Source of the DNA: Abyssogena phaseoliformis symbiont OG214
GTDB taxonomy: Bacteria; Pseudomonadota; Gammaproteobacteria; PS1; Pseudothioglobaceae
NCBI RefSeq assembly: GCF_016592595.1
Contig: NZ_AP012977.1
Location: 868,001-932,000, forward strand
Length of the DNA: 64,000 bases
Direction: 5' to 3'
Shown here: positions 18,046 to 27,712 of the stretch, piece after piece
How positions within the stretch are numbered: the first letter of the stretch is position 1
Layout of the letters: every line of letters begins with the position of its first letter
Program-made: the position numbers and the translations under genes
The notes under the pieces: model-generated
What the model was told of the DNA's origin: nothing
What the model saw: the letters and a program-made list of their open reading frames with translations, nothing else
Database searches by the model: none

Positions 18046-18497
18046 TATTTTGCATCTGGAGATTCAGTCACAATACCAACTTTATCAACCCCGTTTTTTT
18101 GTAAAAAAGACATCAATGATACAACAGAACCATAAGCCACCTGCTTATCACCACGAACAAATACTTTCATTTGTGGATAAATTTCAAGCCGAGCGCTAAC
18201 GCGCCCTGCAATAATGCCTAATGGCAATTTTTCACCTTTGGCAACATCAGAATCATCCTCATTAAGTAAATTGATGAAATATTTACCTTGCTTATCAATG
18301 GTAATAATTGTAGGCTGTTGTTGCGTGAAATCTACCATTTTTGCCTCAGCAGAAGGTAAATCAACCTCAATACCTTGCTCAATAATAGGCGTGGTCATCA
18401 TAAAAATTACCAATAGTACTAACATTACATCAATATATGGCACAATATTAATTTGTGCATCTATGACAGGTCTGTGGCGTTTTGGTAGTTCAATCAT
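18045..18497 (-). CDS. tolR: Tol-Pal system protein TolR
   Basis: 150 residues of the ExbD/TolR family. The single membrane helix holds the functional Asp (INIVPYIDVMLVLLVIFM), followed by the TPIIEQGIEVDLP segment and a periplasmic domain with VFVRGDKQVAYGSVVSLM. With TolQ it forms the proton-driven motor energising TolA. It overlaps tolA by one base and follows tolQ by 3 nt. Confidence 0.95.
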   Translation of the reverse strand: MIELPKRHRPVIDAQINIVPYIDVMLVLLVIFMMTTPIIEQGIEVDLPSAEAKMVDFTQQQPTIITIDKQGKYFINLLNEDDSDVAKGEKLPLGIIAGRVSARLEIYPQMKVFVRGDKQVAYGSVVSLMSFLQKNGVDKVGIVTESPDAK

Positions 18498-18500
18498 TAT

Positions 18501-19166
18501 TTATTTTTGTCTTTGAAACATAACAAACAATTGCTCAACAAAGGCTGTATATTTATTGTTAATCGATCCCACTTGGGAAATTAAACGATTGTAGGCGATG
18601 GTGGCAGGAATAGCAGCAAACAAACCAAATGCCGTTGCAATAAGCGCCTCAGCAATACCCGGAGCAACAATGGCAATGGTTGCTTGCTTAACTGATGCCA
18701 AGCCAATAAACGAGTGCATAATTCCCCAAACTGTACCAAATAAGCCAATATACGGGCTAGATGAAGCAGTCATAGCTAGAATGCTCAAACCGCTATCTAG
18801 GCGATCAACTTCATTATTAACCGTGGTATTCATAATACGATAAGCACGCTCAGCATCTATTAATACCTGGTTAGAATTTGAGGTGGTGTGGGTAAGTTCT
18901 TGAAAGCCTGTGCTAAAAATACGCTCTATTGAGCTTTGATTAGTGGCTTTTTGAAGCGTTTGGTGTGCTAATTTTTCTAAATCAACATCGGCTGAAAACT
19001 TTTGATGAAATAATTTGATATCCTTGTTAGCATCAATCAAGATTTTCTTTTTTGACAAGATAAGCGCCCAAGAATAAATGCTCATCAATACTAAAATAAA
19101 CATCACTACTTGCACCACAAAGCCAGCACTAAGAATTAAACTAAAAATTGATAAACTGTTATCCAT
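18501..19166 (-). CDS. tolQ: Tol-Pal system protein TolQ
   Basis: 221 residues with three membrane helices. Signature region SPYIGLFGTVWGIMHSFIGL lies near residue 135, followed by IVAPGIAEALIATAFGLFAAIPA. TolQ forms the stator pentamer around TolR. Its ATG is embedded in the last codons of the decayed ybgC gene, the standard tol operon order ybgC-tolQ-tolR-tolA. Confidence 0.95.
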   Translation of the reverse strand: MDNSLSIFSLILSAGFVVQVVMFILVLMSIYSWALILSKKKILIDANKDIKLFHQKFSADVDLEKLAHQTLQKATNQSSIERIFSTGFQELTHTTSNSNQVLIDAERAYRIMNTTVNNEVDRLDSGLSILAMTASSSPYIGLFGTVWGIMHSFIGLASVKQATIAIVAPGIAEALIATAFGLFAAIPATIAYNRLISQVGSINNKYTAFVEQLFVMFQRQK

Positions 19167-19560
19167 TTATTTTCTCCAAAATTGCACTGGGAATAGCACA
19201 AGGCTTAAAACTAATTGCATTCAAACAAGCTACGGTTATTTGCACTTTAAATAATACCTTATTTTGCTTTAAACCCACTATTTTTTGTGAAAAAATCAAA
19301 CTGGCGCGCCAGTTTGATTTTTCTATTTCAGTGTAAACGGTTAATAAATCATTAAATTTGGCTGGGAGTAAATACTCGGCACTCAGTGATTTGACAGCAA
19401 AAAATAATTGCTTGATGATGCATTAATTGATCTTGTTCAAAACCCAACTCTCGTAAAAATTCACTACGCCCCTTTCGATAAATTTAAGGTAATTGGCATA
19501 ATAAACCACACCACCACTATCAGTGTCATCGTAATAAACACGAACGTTTAATTGACTCAT
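19159..19560 (-). pseudogene. ybgC: YbgC acyl-CoA thioesterase, two single-base frameshifts
   Basis: The first frame gives [20 protein letters not shown], then [11 protein letters not shown] with the family catalytic Asp in the DTDxxGVVY motif. A missing base at the GGGG run near 19465 shifts to [16 protein letters not shown]. An extra T in a T6 run (about 19406) shifts to FAVKSLSAEYLLPAKFNDLL and on to a TAA at 19159 overlapping the tolQ start. YbgC is a hot-dog fold thioesterase tied to phospholipid metabolism and is dispensable in E. coli. A 32-nt palindrome lies within the gene. Confidence 0.85.
19291..19322. repeat. 32-nt perfect palindrome inside decayed ybgC
   Basis: The 16 bases at 19291-19306 are exactly the reverse complement of 19307-19322, with no spacer; the centre is GGCGCGCC. 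In the gene it spans the codons for KSNWRASLIF. No other perfect palindrome this long was noticed in the window. Confidence 0.9.
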
Positions 19561-20585
19561 TGATTAAATAAATCATTCGATTTTGAGCCATTGGTTAAGC
19601 CTAAATGTGCATAAGCTAAGTCTGTAGCACTACGCCCACGTGGCGTGCGCATAATAAAACCTTGTTGAATCAAATACGGCTCTACCATGTCTTCTAAGGT
19701 GCCACGCTCTTCACTAATAGCGGTTGCCAGTGTGTCCAAACCCACAGGACCACCAGAAAATTTATTCATCATAATAGCAAGATAATCACGGTCTAATTGC
19801 TCAAGTCCTGCCTCATCTACTTTAAGTGTTGTTAGTGCTTCTTTGGCAATGGCTTGATGAATCACACTATTGGTCTTGACATCAGCAAAATCACGAACGC
19901 GACGCAATAAGCGATTAGCAATTCTAGGCGTTCCACGAGATCGCTTGGCAATTTCTAATGCGCCTTTTGATTCAATTTGAATGCCCAAAATACCTGCTGA
20001 ACGCTCAACAATCGTTTTTAAATCTTTAACATTGTAAAACTGCAAACGCTGGACAATGCCAAAACGATCTCTAAGTGGTGAAGTTAACATGCCAGCACGA
20101 GTAGTGGCACCAATTAACGTAAAAGGTGGTAATTCAAGTTGCACAGAATGCGCAGCCACACCCTCACCCACCATAATATCTAATTTAAAATCTTCTAAAG
20201 CTGGATAAAGAATTTCCTCAACTACAGGGTTGAGGCGATGAATTTCATCAATAAATAAAATATCATACGGCTCAAGTTTTGTCAAAATTGCTGCCAAATC
20301 TCCTGAACGCTCTAATACTGGACCAGAGGTTTGCTTAATACCTGTGGACATTTGATTGGCAATCACATTTGCTAGTGTGGTTTTACCCAAACCAGGAGGG
20401 CCATAAATTAAACAGTGATCCAGTGCATCTTTGCGTTTTTTTGCCGCTTTAATAAACAATGCCATTTGCGACTTAACATCATCTTGTCCAATATAACTCT
20501 CTAAAGAATCTGGACGCACTGAAGTCATCACCAAATCTTCATTGCCTTGGTTTTGCCCACCTACTAAAGAATCTTCTTCTATCAT
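19557..20585 (-). CDS. ruvB: Holliday junction branch migration ATPase RuvB
   Basis: 342 residues. AAA+ motifs are Walker [12 protein letters not shown] near residue 63, Walker [11 protein letters not shown], sensor 1 [10 protein letters not shown] and the arginine-bearing [15 protein letters not shown]. The winged-helix end holds [10 protein letters not shown] and [15 protein letters not shown]. RuvB hexamers drive branch migration with RuvA. The stop overlaps the ybgC start by 4 nt. ruvA is absent here and ruvC is 8 kb away. Confidence 0.97.
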   Translation of the reverse strand: MIEEDSLVGGQNQGNEDLVMTSVRPDSLESYIGQDDVKSQMALFIKAAKKRKDALDHCLIYGPPGLGKTTLANVIANQMSTGIKQTSGPVLERSGDLAAILTKLEPYDILFIDEIHRLNPVVEEILYPALEDFKLDIMVGEGVAAHSVQLELPPFTLIGATTRAGMLTSPLRDRFGIVQRLQFYNVKDLKTIVERSAGILGIQIESKGALEIAKRSRGTPRIANRLLRRVRDFADVKTNSVIHQAIAKEALTTLKVDEAGLEQLDRDYLAIMMNKFSGGPVGLDTLATAISEERGTLEDMVEPYLIQQGFIMRTPRGRSATDLAYAHLGLTNGSKSNDLFNQ

Positions 20586-20607
20586 GCTAAATTACTTAAT
20601 TTTTATG

Positions 20608-21120
20608 CTATTTTAACTGATTAACTTCATTAATCAGTAGTTTGATTTTGATGGGTTTAGTCAAATGATTAAAACGAATCACTTTTGGATATTGAATACC
20701 ATTAATCAATTGATAACGACTAATTTTAGTCTGCCAAAGACGAGTGCTATTTATCTCATTTTTAAACAATATCTTTGCCAAGATGTCAATAGGCAAGTAC
20801 CACCCCATCTCACTCATCATCCACTGATTGAACATTAGATTGATTAACTTATCATTAACCAACAATTTTTGTTGATTAAATTCAATCGAAATTTGACCAA
20901 AGCCAAGGGCTGTGCTTAATATAAGTTTATAGTCATGGTGATTAAAACTCACCTCAAAACCTGATGTTTTTGTGTCATTATTAATACTCACACTTAATCT
21001 GCCATGCGCCTCCCAAACACTCGGCAAAGTTTGTTGATATGCTAACTTTATAGGCTGGATGTTAAGTGTTGAGCAACTTGATAAAAACAAAGCAAAGCAC
21101 GTCATTATTATTCGTTTCAT
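20608..21120 (-). CDS. lolB: Outer-membrane lipoprotein LolB
   Basis: 170 residues with a lipoprotein signal (CFALFLSSCST, lipobox LSSC). The mature part begins with VWEAHGRLSVS and LSTALGFGQISIEF, as in LolB, which accepts lipoproteins from LolA and inserts them in the outer membrane. The position, divergent from hemA-prfA, is the same as in E. coli and supports the call because the sequence itself is divergent. Confidence 0.82.
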   Translation of the reverse strand: MKRIIMTCFALFLSSCSTLNIQPIKLAYQQTLPSVWEAHGRLSVSINNDTKTSGFEVSFNHHDYKLILSTALGFGQISIEFNQQKLLVNDKLINLMFNQWMMSEMGWYLPIDILAKILFKNEINSTRLWQTKISRYQLINGIQYPKVIRFNHLTKPIKIKLLINEVNQLK

Positions 21121-21158
21121 ATAAGTTGCTCATTGTAGCGTGAAACTTGTCCTTTGGG

Positions 21159-21164
21159 TATAAT
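21159..21164 (+). promoter_or_regulatory. -10 element ahead of hemA
   Basis: TATAAT at 21159-21164 lies 33 nt before the hemA ATG in the 76-nt divergent gap with lolB. The -35 is weak (TAGCGT at 21136 with a 17-nt spacer). Confidence 0.45.
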
Positions 21165-21196
21165 CAAGCGTTTATTTGAGTTATCTTTGCTAATTT

Positions 21197-22447
21197 ATGT
21201 CTCGAATTGCAATTTTAAGTGTTAATCACCAGCTCGCGCCTGTTGAAGTGCGAGAAAAAGTTGCTTTTACGCCAGATAAATTAACTCAAGCACTCAATAA
21301 TCTTCATCATATTGATGGTATTGACGCCTGTATTATTCTTTCTACTTGTAACCGCGTAGAGATTTATGTCGCTTCTAATCACCAAAACCCTAAAGAACTA
21401 TTGAGTGATTATCTTGCCAAAACGCACAATATTAAACGTGACACAATTAATTCTTATTTAAATTATTTTGAAGACAATGAAGCGCTTACACATCTGTGTA
21501 ACGTTGCCACAGGTCTTGATTCATTAGTACTGGGCGAAGCGCAAATTCTGGGTCAATTAAAAGATGCCTACCACATAGCAAAAGAAGCCAAAACCCTAAA
21601 CAAGCTATTAGAAAAACTATTTCAACATGCGTTTTCAACTGCCAAAAAAGTACGCACCGATACTCAAATTGGTACTTCACCCGTCTCAATCGCCTATTGC
21701 GCGGTTAAACTTAGTGAAAAGATTTTTGAACAGTTGTCTGAACAAACTGTTTTGCTCATCGGTGCAGGAGAGATGATTGAATTGTGTGCGCAATATCTTA
21801 ACCAGAAAGGGGTTAATAAGATGATTGTTGCCAATAGAACCATTGAAAATGCACAAAAAATTGCTCATTTATACCAAGCACAGTCTATTAGTCTAAAACA
21901 ATTCTCATCCGTTGTGCACAAAGCAGATATTATTATTTCTTCAACAGCAGCTTCAGTGCCCATTATTGGCAAGGGCTTAATTGAAAGCGCTTTAAAAAAG
22001 CGCAAACACAAACCAATATTTATGCTTGATATAGCCATTCCTCGTGACATTGAACCTGAAGTAGGCCAATTAGATGATGTGTATTTATATACCGTTGATG
22101 ATTTGGAACAGGTGGTTAATGATAATATTGGCAATAGAGAAAAAGAAAAAGGCTTGGCACAAGAAATTATTATTAAGCAAAATCAAGTTTTTAATCAATG
22201 GCTGGATATTTTACCTAATGAGCAATTGGTGCAATTTTACCGATTTGGTGCCAATTCAATTAAAGACGAACTCTTAGAAAAAGCCATCAAACAACTAAAA
22301 AATGGTGCTGATTCTGAAGATATTATTCGTAAGCTTGCTGATCAATTAGCCAACAAACTATTACATTTACCCTTTAAAAACATCAAACAAACTTCCATTG
22401 AAAATTTATCCCAATGTGAAGGTTGTATACCTCCTATTAAAAAATAA
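21197..22447 (+). CDS. hemA: Glutamyl-tRNA reductase
   Basis: 416 residues. The catalytic Cys is in [11 protein letters not shown] at residue 51. The substrate region has [16 protein letters not shown], and the NADPH domain has [17 protein letters not shown] with [10 protein letters not shown]. It reduces Glu-tRNA to glutamate-1-semialdehyde, the first committed step of heme synthesis. The stop overlaps the prfA start by one base (TAATG), preserving the E. coli hemA-prfA pair; prmC does not follow. Confidence 0.96.
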   Translation: MSRIAILSVNHQLAPVEVREKVAFTPDKLTQALNNLHHIDGIDACIILSTCNRVEIYVASNHQNPKELLSDYLAKTHNIKRDTINSYLNYFEDNEALTHLCNVATGLDSLVLGEAQILGQLKDAYHIAKEAKTLNKLLEKLFQHAFSTAKKVRTDTQIGTSPVSIAYCAVKLSEKIFEQLSEQTVLLIGAGEMIELCAQYLNQKGVNKMIVANRTIENAQKIAHLYQAQSISLKQFSSVVHKADIIISSTAASVPIIGKGLIESALKKRKHKPIFMLDIAIPRDIEPEVGQLDDVYLYTVDDLEQVVNDNIGNREKEKGLAQEIIIKQNQVFNQWLDILPNEQLVQFYRFGANSIKDELLEKAIKQLKNGADSEDIIRKLADQLANKLLHLPFKNIKQTSIENLSQCEGCIPPIKK

Positions 22448-23538
22448 TGAATACATCTATCCTTGCTAAATTAGAACAACTATCAATGCGCCTTGAAGAA
22501 GTGGGTGCCATGTTATCCGACCCAGAAGTTGCTAGTGACGTTAAAAAATTCACAAAGCTGTCTATTGAGCATGCTCAATTAACCCCAGTTAATCAACAAT
22601 TTCAGGCCTATTTATCACATCAGAAAAATCTAGAAGATGCACAGTTAATGCTGCTTGAAGACGACATGGATATAAAAGCCATGGCCAAAGAAGAAATATT
22701 GGATGCTAAAAAAAATTTAGACCATCTTGATTTAGAGCTTAAAAAATCTCTCTTAGCAAAAGACCCTAACGATTCTCGAAACATTATCATTGAAATTAGA
22801 GCAGGCACAGGTGGCGATGAAGCCAGTATTTTTTCAGGCGATTTGTTCAAAATGTACAGTCACTACACCGAAAAACAAAAATGGCAAATAGAAGTTATAA
22901 GCACCAGCCTTGGCGAGCATGGTGGTTTTAAAGAAATCATTGCGCGCATTAGTGGTGTGGATGTGTACTCAAAATTAAAATTTGAATCTGGTGCACACCG
23001 CGTACAACGTGTACCAGAAACTGAAAGCCAAGGTCGAGTGCACACTTCAGCATGTACAGTTGCCATCATGCCTGAGGTTGAAAATATTGAACAAGTCAAT
23101 ATTAATATGAGTGATGTCCGCATTGATACCTTCAGAGCCAGTGGTGCAGGTGGTCAACATGTTAATAAAACTGATTCTGCTGTACGCGTAACGTACATTC
23201 CAACTGGTACTGTGGTTGAATGCCAAGATGGTCGCTCACAACATAAAAATAAAGCGCAAGCTTTATCAGTATTAGCATCACGTATTCTTGACGCACAACA
23301 GCAAGAGCAACACAAACAACAAGCATCAACTCGCAAGGAATTGATAGGTAGTGGCGACCGTTCACAGCGCATTCGTACCTATAATTACCCACAAGGACGT
23401 ATTACCGATCATCGCATTAATTTAACCTTATACAAACTGTCAGAAATTATGGAAAGCGATTTAAGTGCAATTATTGAACCATTAATCGTTGAGCAACAAA
23501 CCAATCAATTAACAGAATTGAATGACGCTCTAAGCTGA
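22447..23538 (+). CDS. prfA: Peptide chain release factor 1
   Basis: 363 residues. The GGQ loop lies in [18 protein letters not shown] near residue 235. The anticodon-like loop of RF1 that reads UAA and UAG is in the preceding domain, with the conserved [20 protein letters not shown] block (here GAHRVQR...). It ends in TGA, showing TGA is a true stop in this genome. It overlaps the convergent znuB 3' end by 9 nt. Confidence 0.96.
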   Translation: MNTSILAKLEQLSMRLEEVGAMLSDPEVASDVKKFTKLSIEHAQLTPVNQQFQAYLSHQKNLEDAQLMLLEDDMDIKAMAKEEILDAKKNLDHLDLELKKSLLAKDPNDSRNIIIEIRAGTGGDEASIFSGDLFKMYSHYTEKQKWQIEVISTSLGEHGGFKEIIARISGVDVYSKLKFESGAHRVQRVPETESQGRVHTSACTVAIMPEVENIEQVNINMSDVRIDTFRASGAGGQHVNKTDSAVRVTYIPTGTVVECQDGRSQHKNKAQALSVLASRILDAQQQEQHKQQASTRKELIGSGDRSQRIRTYNYPQGRITDHRINLTLYKLSEIMESDLSAIIEPLIVEQQTNQLTELNDALS

Positions 23539-24318
23539 TCTTTTATACACAAGTTGTGACAATATAAACAATCCACCCAACGCAATCACAATTGCTGGTC
23601 CTGTGGCTAAATCATAAACCATTGAAGTACTAAGACCAATACCAACTGCAACCATGGAAACAATAACTGACTGAAATACCATGCCACTGGGGGTATTAGC
23701 AAATGCCCTGGCAATAGCTGGTGGAATAATCAGCAAAGAAGTAATCAAAAGCACGCCCACAATTTGCACTGAAACAGAGACAGCCAACGCAATCATTAAC
23801 ATAAATAACAACTGATAAAAATCTCGATTAAGCCCTTGTGCGACTGCCAGCTCTTCATTTAAGGTTAGTAATAATAAACGTTGCCAAAAAATAGTAAGTA
23901 GTGAGCCAAGCACCATTAAAATGACATACACCCAAACAATATCAGCGTTAGTAATAGATAAAATATCACCAAATAAGAGTGAAAAATAATCCGTATTAGC
24001 GCCACCAATAAAACTTAAAACAACAATGCCTAATGATAAGGCAATGTGTGAAAAAATACCCAAAATAGCATCATTAGACAAAAACCGCCTTCGTTGTAAG
24101 ATAACAATAAGTATTGCAAATATTGCACCCACTATTACCAAACCAAAATGAATACCTAGACCACTAGCAAGCCCTAAAGACACGCCCAAAAGCGCCGAAT
24201 GCGAAATCGATTCTGAAAAATAACTCATGTGTTTCCAGATAATAAAACAGCCCAATGAACCTGCAATAATTGAAATGCCAATAGCCGCTAGAACAGCCCT
24301 AAAAATAAAATCTTCCAC
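23530..24318 (-). CDS. znuB: Zinc ABC transporter permease ZnuB
   Basis: 262 residues with about eight membrane segments. Typical ABC-3 family blocks are the N-terminal [24 protein letters not shown], broken here for length, and [17 protein letters not shown] near residue 195. ZnuB imports Zn(II) with ZnuA and ZnuC. Neither partner is in the window; upstream sits a Fur-family regulator 6 nt away. Confidence 0.88.
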   Translation of the reverse strand: MEDFIFRAVLAAIGISIIAGSLGCFIIWKHMSYFSESISHSALLGVSLGLASGLGIHFGLVIVGAIFAILIVILQRRRFLSNDAILGIFSHIALSLGIVVLSFIGGANTDYFSLLFGDILSITNADIVWVYVILMVLGSLLTIFWQRLLLLTLNEELAVAQGLNRDFYQLLFMLMIALAVSVSVQIVGVLLITSLLIIPPAIARAFANTPSGMVFQSVIVSMVAVGIGLSTSMVYDLATGPAIVIALGGLFILSQLVYKRSA

Positions 24319-24324
24319 AATGGA

Positions 24325-24732
24325 TTAGTGGCAGTCCTTACAAAGCCCGTATAAATACAAACAATGATCGGTAAGTTGATAGCCATATTTGTTAGCGATA
24401 CCATGTTGGTGCTGCTCAATAACCTCATCAGCAAATTCATCGATTTTACCGCATTTAACGCATACTAAATGATCATGATGATCCACATTGGACAACTCAA
24501 ACACACTTTGGCCATTGTCAAAATTAAGTTTATTGACCATACCCGCCTCTTCAAATTGAGTGAGTACTCGATAAATCGTTGCCACACCTACTTCTTCACC
24601 CTGCATGATTAAAGTGCGATAGATATCTTCAGCACTCATATGATGATTTTCACTGGTTTCTAAAATTTCCAAAATCTTCAACCTTGGTAGTGTGACTTTA
24701 AGCCCTGCGCTTTTTAAATCTTGAGCGTCCAT
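24325..24732 (-). CDS. fur: Ferric uptake regulator Fur
   Basis: 135 residues from ATG 24732, chosen because AAGGA lies 9 nt upstream and MDAQDLKSAGLKVTLPRL is the family start; a longer frame to 24762 lacks this. The winged helix has VGVATIYRVLTQFEEAGMV. Metal ligands are visible in DHHDHLVCVKCGKIDEF and the C-terminal LCKDC. It is linked to znuB, so a Zur role is possible, but the N-terminus and HHDHLVC pattern fit Fur better. It is the obvious ligand for the Fur box at 7709. Confidence 0.85.
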   Translation of the reverse strand: MDAQDLKSAGLKVTLPRLKILEILETSENHHMSAEDIYRTLIMQGEEVGVATIYRVLTQFEEAGMVNKLNFDNGQSVFELSNVDHHDHLVCVKCGKIDEFADEVIEQHQHGIANKYGYQLTDHCLYLYGLCKDCH

Positions 24733-24796
24733 ATTTAATATCCTTAATGTAAAATTAGCCAATGATTTTTAATCATTTTAAATCAAAAACCAGCAA

Positions 24797-25231
24797 ATGA
24801 ACAAATTAACTTTGATTGTATTCTTATTACCATTCTTATCTGCATGTTTGCCTGAAATACCAGATATGTCATTACTAACACTATATAAAGATGACATCCG
24901 CCAAGGTTCGGTACTGGAAAGGTTTAAAATTAATCAATTGAAATTAGGCATGTCTAAAATACAGGTGCAAGATTTAATTGGATCGCCAAGCATTATTGAC
25001 TCCTTTCACAATAACCAATGGGACTACATTAACCATTCTACTTTGCATAAAAAGGATGATATTCACTATCGCTTAGTATTAAAATTTAACGATGACGTAC
25101 TGACACATATCAACACAACTGGTATCGGCTCATTATCACAACTCACTGACAAAGAAAAAGAGGCAGAAAACAAACGTATTGGCGATGAAAAAGAGGCAAA
25201 AAAGCTAAAATTGCTAAAGAAAAAGCAGTGA
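24797..25231 (+). CDS. bamE: Outer-membrane assembly lipoprotein BamE, tail frameshifted
   Basis: 144 residues as read. The lipobox is LSAC (PFLSACLPE). The BamE/SmpA core has QGSVLERFKINQLKLGMSK, VQDLIGSPSIID and WDYINH. The core is intact, so BamE function in the BAM complex is likely kept. The basic tail shifts frame at an A6 run near 25197-25202: with seven A it would read AKIAKEKAVTKAKALESYAK to a TAG at 25300-25302, about 24 residues longer. The tail is Lys/Glu/Ala-rich and probably tolerant of change. Confidence 0.85.
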   Translation: MNKLTLIVFLLPFLSACLPEIPDMSLLTLYKDDIRQGSVLERFKINQLKLGMSKIQVQDLIGSPSIIDSFHNNQWDYINHSTLHKKDDIHYRLVLKFNDDVLTHINTTGIGSLSQLTDKEKEAENKRIGDEKEAKKLKLLKKKQ

Positions 25232-25382
25232 CCAAAGCCAAAGCATTAGAGAGTTACGCTAAACAGCCAAAAAATCCATTCGTAAATTTGCAAACCAATT
25301 AGAAAATAGCACCAGCAATGAAAAGATTGTTAATACAAAAACACCTTAATATAAGTTTTAGTAAAGGCCTTTACCTAATTAC

Positions 25383-26330
25383 TTACTGTAAAGATCCAAT
25401 GAGGTTTTGAAATGTTAACTTATCGCCAATAGCCAATGTAACACCTTTAGCACTTGCTTCGGTTAACTGCTCTAACAGGGTCTTTTCTTTTTCAAATAAA
25501 ATTCTTGAATCAATACCAATAATATGCTTAGCGATATAATTCGCATCTGCAATGCCATCTATTAACCCTAGTTTATTAGCATCTTGCCCAAGCCAGATCA
25601 AACCTGTAAATAAGTCTTTATGTTTTGACAATCTGTCACCCCTGCCCGCTTTAACGGCATCAATAAAGTTTTGATGTGATTTATCTAAGATGTTGGTTTG
25701 AATGTGTATTAATGTTTTTTCATCTTCTGGGGAAAAAGAATCTAACAAGCCCTTATATTTTCCTGCGGTATAGAGCCGCCTTTTAATGCCTAGTTTTTTA
25801 ATAGCATCAACCGCACCAAAACTAGACATAACCACGCCAATACTACCAATAATTGAAGATTCGTCTGCATATATTTCATCAGCAGCTGAGACAATATAAT
25901 AACAACCTGAAGCGCAAACATCTTCAATGACCGCATAGATTTTTTTATCAAACTGCTTTTTAAAACGCACAATGGCTTTGTAAATTCTACTAGATTGCAC
26001 GGGTGAGCCACCTGGTGAATTAATTCTTAGAATAACGGCCTTTGCATTTTCTGATTCAAATGCACTACGTAGTAATTCAATAGCCTCATCAGCATCAATT
26101 GAACCTGAACTTTGAATGGTGCCACTTAGTACCACTTCAGCAACAAAAGGGGATTCTTTTTTAAGTACAGTTTCTAATAGACCGCTTTCACTCATACCAA
26201 TATAAGATACAAAAGAAAAATAACCAATAAACAATAGGCCAAATATAATACGCCAACGACGTTTGGATTTATTTTGACGTACAAATTCTTGTGCAATATC
26301 GGCTAGTTGTTCATCAGTGGTGCGTTTCAT
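25383..26330 (-). CDS. sppA: Signal peptide peptidase SppA-type, S49 family
   Basis: 315 residues, the short single-domain form. One membrane helix spans residues 25-45 (RRWRIIFGLLFIGYFSFVSY). The catalytic Ser is in VCASGCYYIVSAADEIYA near residue 147 and the general-base Lys in TAGKYKGLLDSFSPED near residue 199. INSPGGSPVQSS is the substrate-binding strand. S49 peptidases degrade cleaved signal peptides in the inner membrane. It is convergent with bamE and divergent from ccmA with 15 nt between. Confidence 0.9.
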   Translation of the reverse strand: MKRTTDEQLADIAQEFVRQNKSKRRWRIIFGLLFIGYFSFVSYIGMSESGLLETVLKKESPFVAEVVLSGTIQSSGSIDADEAIELLRSAFESENAKAVILRINSPGGSPVQSSRIYKAIVRFKKQFDKKIYAVIEDVCASGCYYIVSAADEIYADESSIIGSIGVVMSSFGAVDAIKKLGIKRRLYTAGKYKGLLDSFSPEDEKTLIHIQTNILDKSHQNFIDAVKAGRGDRLSKHKDLFTGLIWLGQDANKLGLIDGIADANYIAKHIIGIDSRILFEKEKTLLEQLTEASAKGVTLAIGDKLTFQNLIGSLQ

Positions 26331-26345
26331 ATATAATCTTCGTTT

Positions 26346-26942
26346 ATGTTAAAAATAGATAATCTTAGTTGCCAAAAAGGCTACAATCTTTTATTCAACC
26401 GTCTTTCTTTCGAGGTCAACTCAGGTGATATTTTACGCATTATTGGTACCAATGGTAGCGGTAAAACTTCACTGCTCAAAATTTTAGCAGGCCTTGACGT
26501 GCAAGAACAAGGCTGTGTTTCTTTAGACAATCATGCGGTCAAATCAGAAGCCTACCAAGAAGAAATTTTTTATTTAGGCCACTTATCAGCACTCAGTGGA
26601 GAATTAAGTGCGCTTGAAAATCTTGAATTTTTAACTGGGCTTAATAAATCTACCAACCAAGTGCAATTAATTAAAGCATTAAGTAGCATTGGTTTAAAAG
26701 GTTATGAAGATGAATACTGCGCCAAACTATCAGCAGGACAAAAGCGCCGCGTTATCTTGGCAGGATTATTCATCTCCAATGCTAAAGTTTGGCTACTAGA
26801 TGAGCCTTTTACTGCACTTGACCCTAATGGTGTAACCATTATTGAGCGTAGAATCAGCAAACACTGCGAACAAGGTGGTTTGTGCCTATTTACTACACAT
26901 CAAAGTTCAACCCTGCTTAATCAAAAGATGTTAGCGCTGTGA
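26346..26942 (+). CDS. ccmA: Heme exporter ATP-binding protein CcmA
   Basis: 198 residues. ABC motifs are Walker A IGTNGSGKTSLLKILAGL near residue 37, signature LSAGQKRRVILAGLF and Walker B VWLLDEPFTALDPNG. With CcmB it forms the CcmAB ATPase that releases heme-loaded CcmE during cytochrome c maturation. It is coupled to ccmB by a 4-nt overlap. The di-heme protein at 3152 would need this pathway. Confidence 0.92.
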   Translation: MLKIDNLSCQKGYNLLFNRLSFEVNSGDILRIIGTNGSGKTSLLKILAGLDVQEQGCVSLDNHAVKSEAYQEEIFYLGHLSALSGELSALENLEFLTGLNKSTNQVQLIKALSSIGLKGYEDEYCAKLSAGQKRRVILAGLFISNAKVWLLDEPFTALDPNGVTIIERRISKHCEQGGLCLFTTHQSSTLLNQKMLAL

Positions 26943-27604
26943 ATATTTACCTTAAAGCCTTAAAGCGTGACTTGCGTATTGCTATTCGCAACCCTTCTAG
27001 CATACTAAACCCCCTATTATTTTTTATAATATCAGTATCACTATTTCCCTTAGCCATCAGTCCTGAAGCTACCACGCTTGCTCAAATTGCAGCGGGCATT
27101 ATTTGGGTTGCTTCAATGCTTTCAGTACTGCTTTCACTTAACGCTTTGTTCCATCACGATTTTGAAAATGGCGTTTTAGAACAAATGGTGATTTCTCATC
27201 ACTCATTGCCTTTGCTTATTTTATCAAAAATAATCGCTCATTGGATTTTAACTGGTATTCCCATTATTCTACTATCGCCTTTATTGGGGTTGTTTTTATT
27301 TCTTGATAGCGATGGTATTTGGGTACTAATGATAACGCTATTACTAGCCACACCGAGCTTGAGTCTTATTGGTGCCATTGGCGCTTCACTGATTGTTGGT
27401 ATTAAAAATTCTGGCATGTTGTTATCTTTACTGATACTACCTTTGTATGTTCCCATTCTTATTTTTGCCTCAAGTGCAGTATCTCAAGCACAATTTGGCT
27501 TAGAGATTACTGGCCAATTGTATTTTTTAGCCACAATTCTCATGGTAAGTTTAATGACTGCACCATTTGTCAGTGGTATTGCCTTAAAAATAAGCCTAGA
27601 GTAA
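26939..27604 (+). CDS. ccmB: Heme exporter permease CcmB
   Basis: 221 residues with six membrane segments. The blocks LFFIISVSLFPLAISP and GIIWVASMLSVLLSLNALF are typical, as is the terminal FVSGIALKISL. Its GTG start overlaps the ccmA stop. ccmC and later genes, usually next, are not here; metK follows instead with its own leader. Confidence 0.9.
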   Translation: MNIYLKALKRDLRIAIRNPSSILNPLLFFIISVSLFPLAISPEATTLAQIAAGIIWVASMLSVLLSLNALFHHDFENGVLEQMVISHHSLPLLILSKIIAHWILTGIPIILLSPLLGLFLFLDSDGIWVLMITLLLATPSLSLIGAIGASLIVGIKNSGMLLSLLILPLYVPILIFASSAVSQAQFGLEITGQLYFLATILMVSLMTAPFVSGIALKISLE

Positions 27605-27618
27605 TTAATTACCTCTGT

Positions 27619-27624
27619 TATAAT
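27619..27624 (+). promoter_or_regulatory. Extended -10 promoter element of metK
   Basis: TATAAT at 27619-27624 is preceded by TGT, an extended -10. A start site about 7 nt on would begin the transcript just before the riboswitch P1 stem. Confidence 0.6.
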
Positions 27625-27632
27625 TTCAATCA

Positions 27633-27698
27633 CACGCTGATTTGCCCCGATTGCTAGCGTTGTTACCTAAAAGGTAGCTAAAACAAGCTAAAGTAGGT
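27633..27698 (+). promoter_or_regulatory. SAM-II-like riboswitch aptamer ahead of metK
   Basis: The leader contains ACGCTGATTT at 27634-27643, the P1 partner AGCGT at 27656-27660 after a CGATTGCT segment, and GCTAAAA at 27677-27683. These match the SAM-II core in order: CGCUGAUUU, C-rich loop, AUUGC-AGCG, then GCUAAA, whose U and A runs form the major-groove triplex. A small hairpin (TACC/GGTA, 27664-27676) is inserted, and GCTAAA occurs a second time at 27687-27692. The gene controlled, SAM synthetase, fits feedback by SAM. SAM-V is a close structural relative and cannot be excluded. Confidence 0.65.
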
Positions 27699-27712
27699 GT
27701 TCTTCTTTATTG

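Noticed and set aside
22620-23392. Several Ser/Cys-rich minus-strand frames opposite prfA
   Set aside because: prfA is intact and fully conserved there; these are mirror frames.
25361-25374. 14-nt palindrome GTAAAGGCCTTTAC between bamE and sppA as a terminator
   Set aside because: No loop and no T run on either strand, so an intrinsic terminator is not supported; it may be chance.
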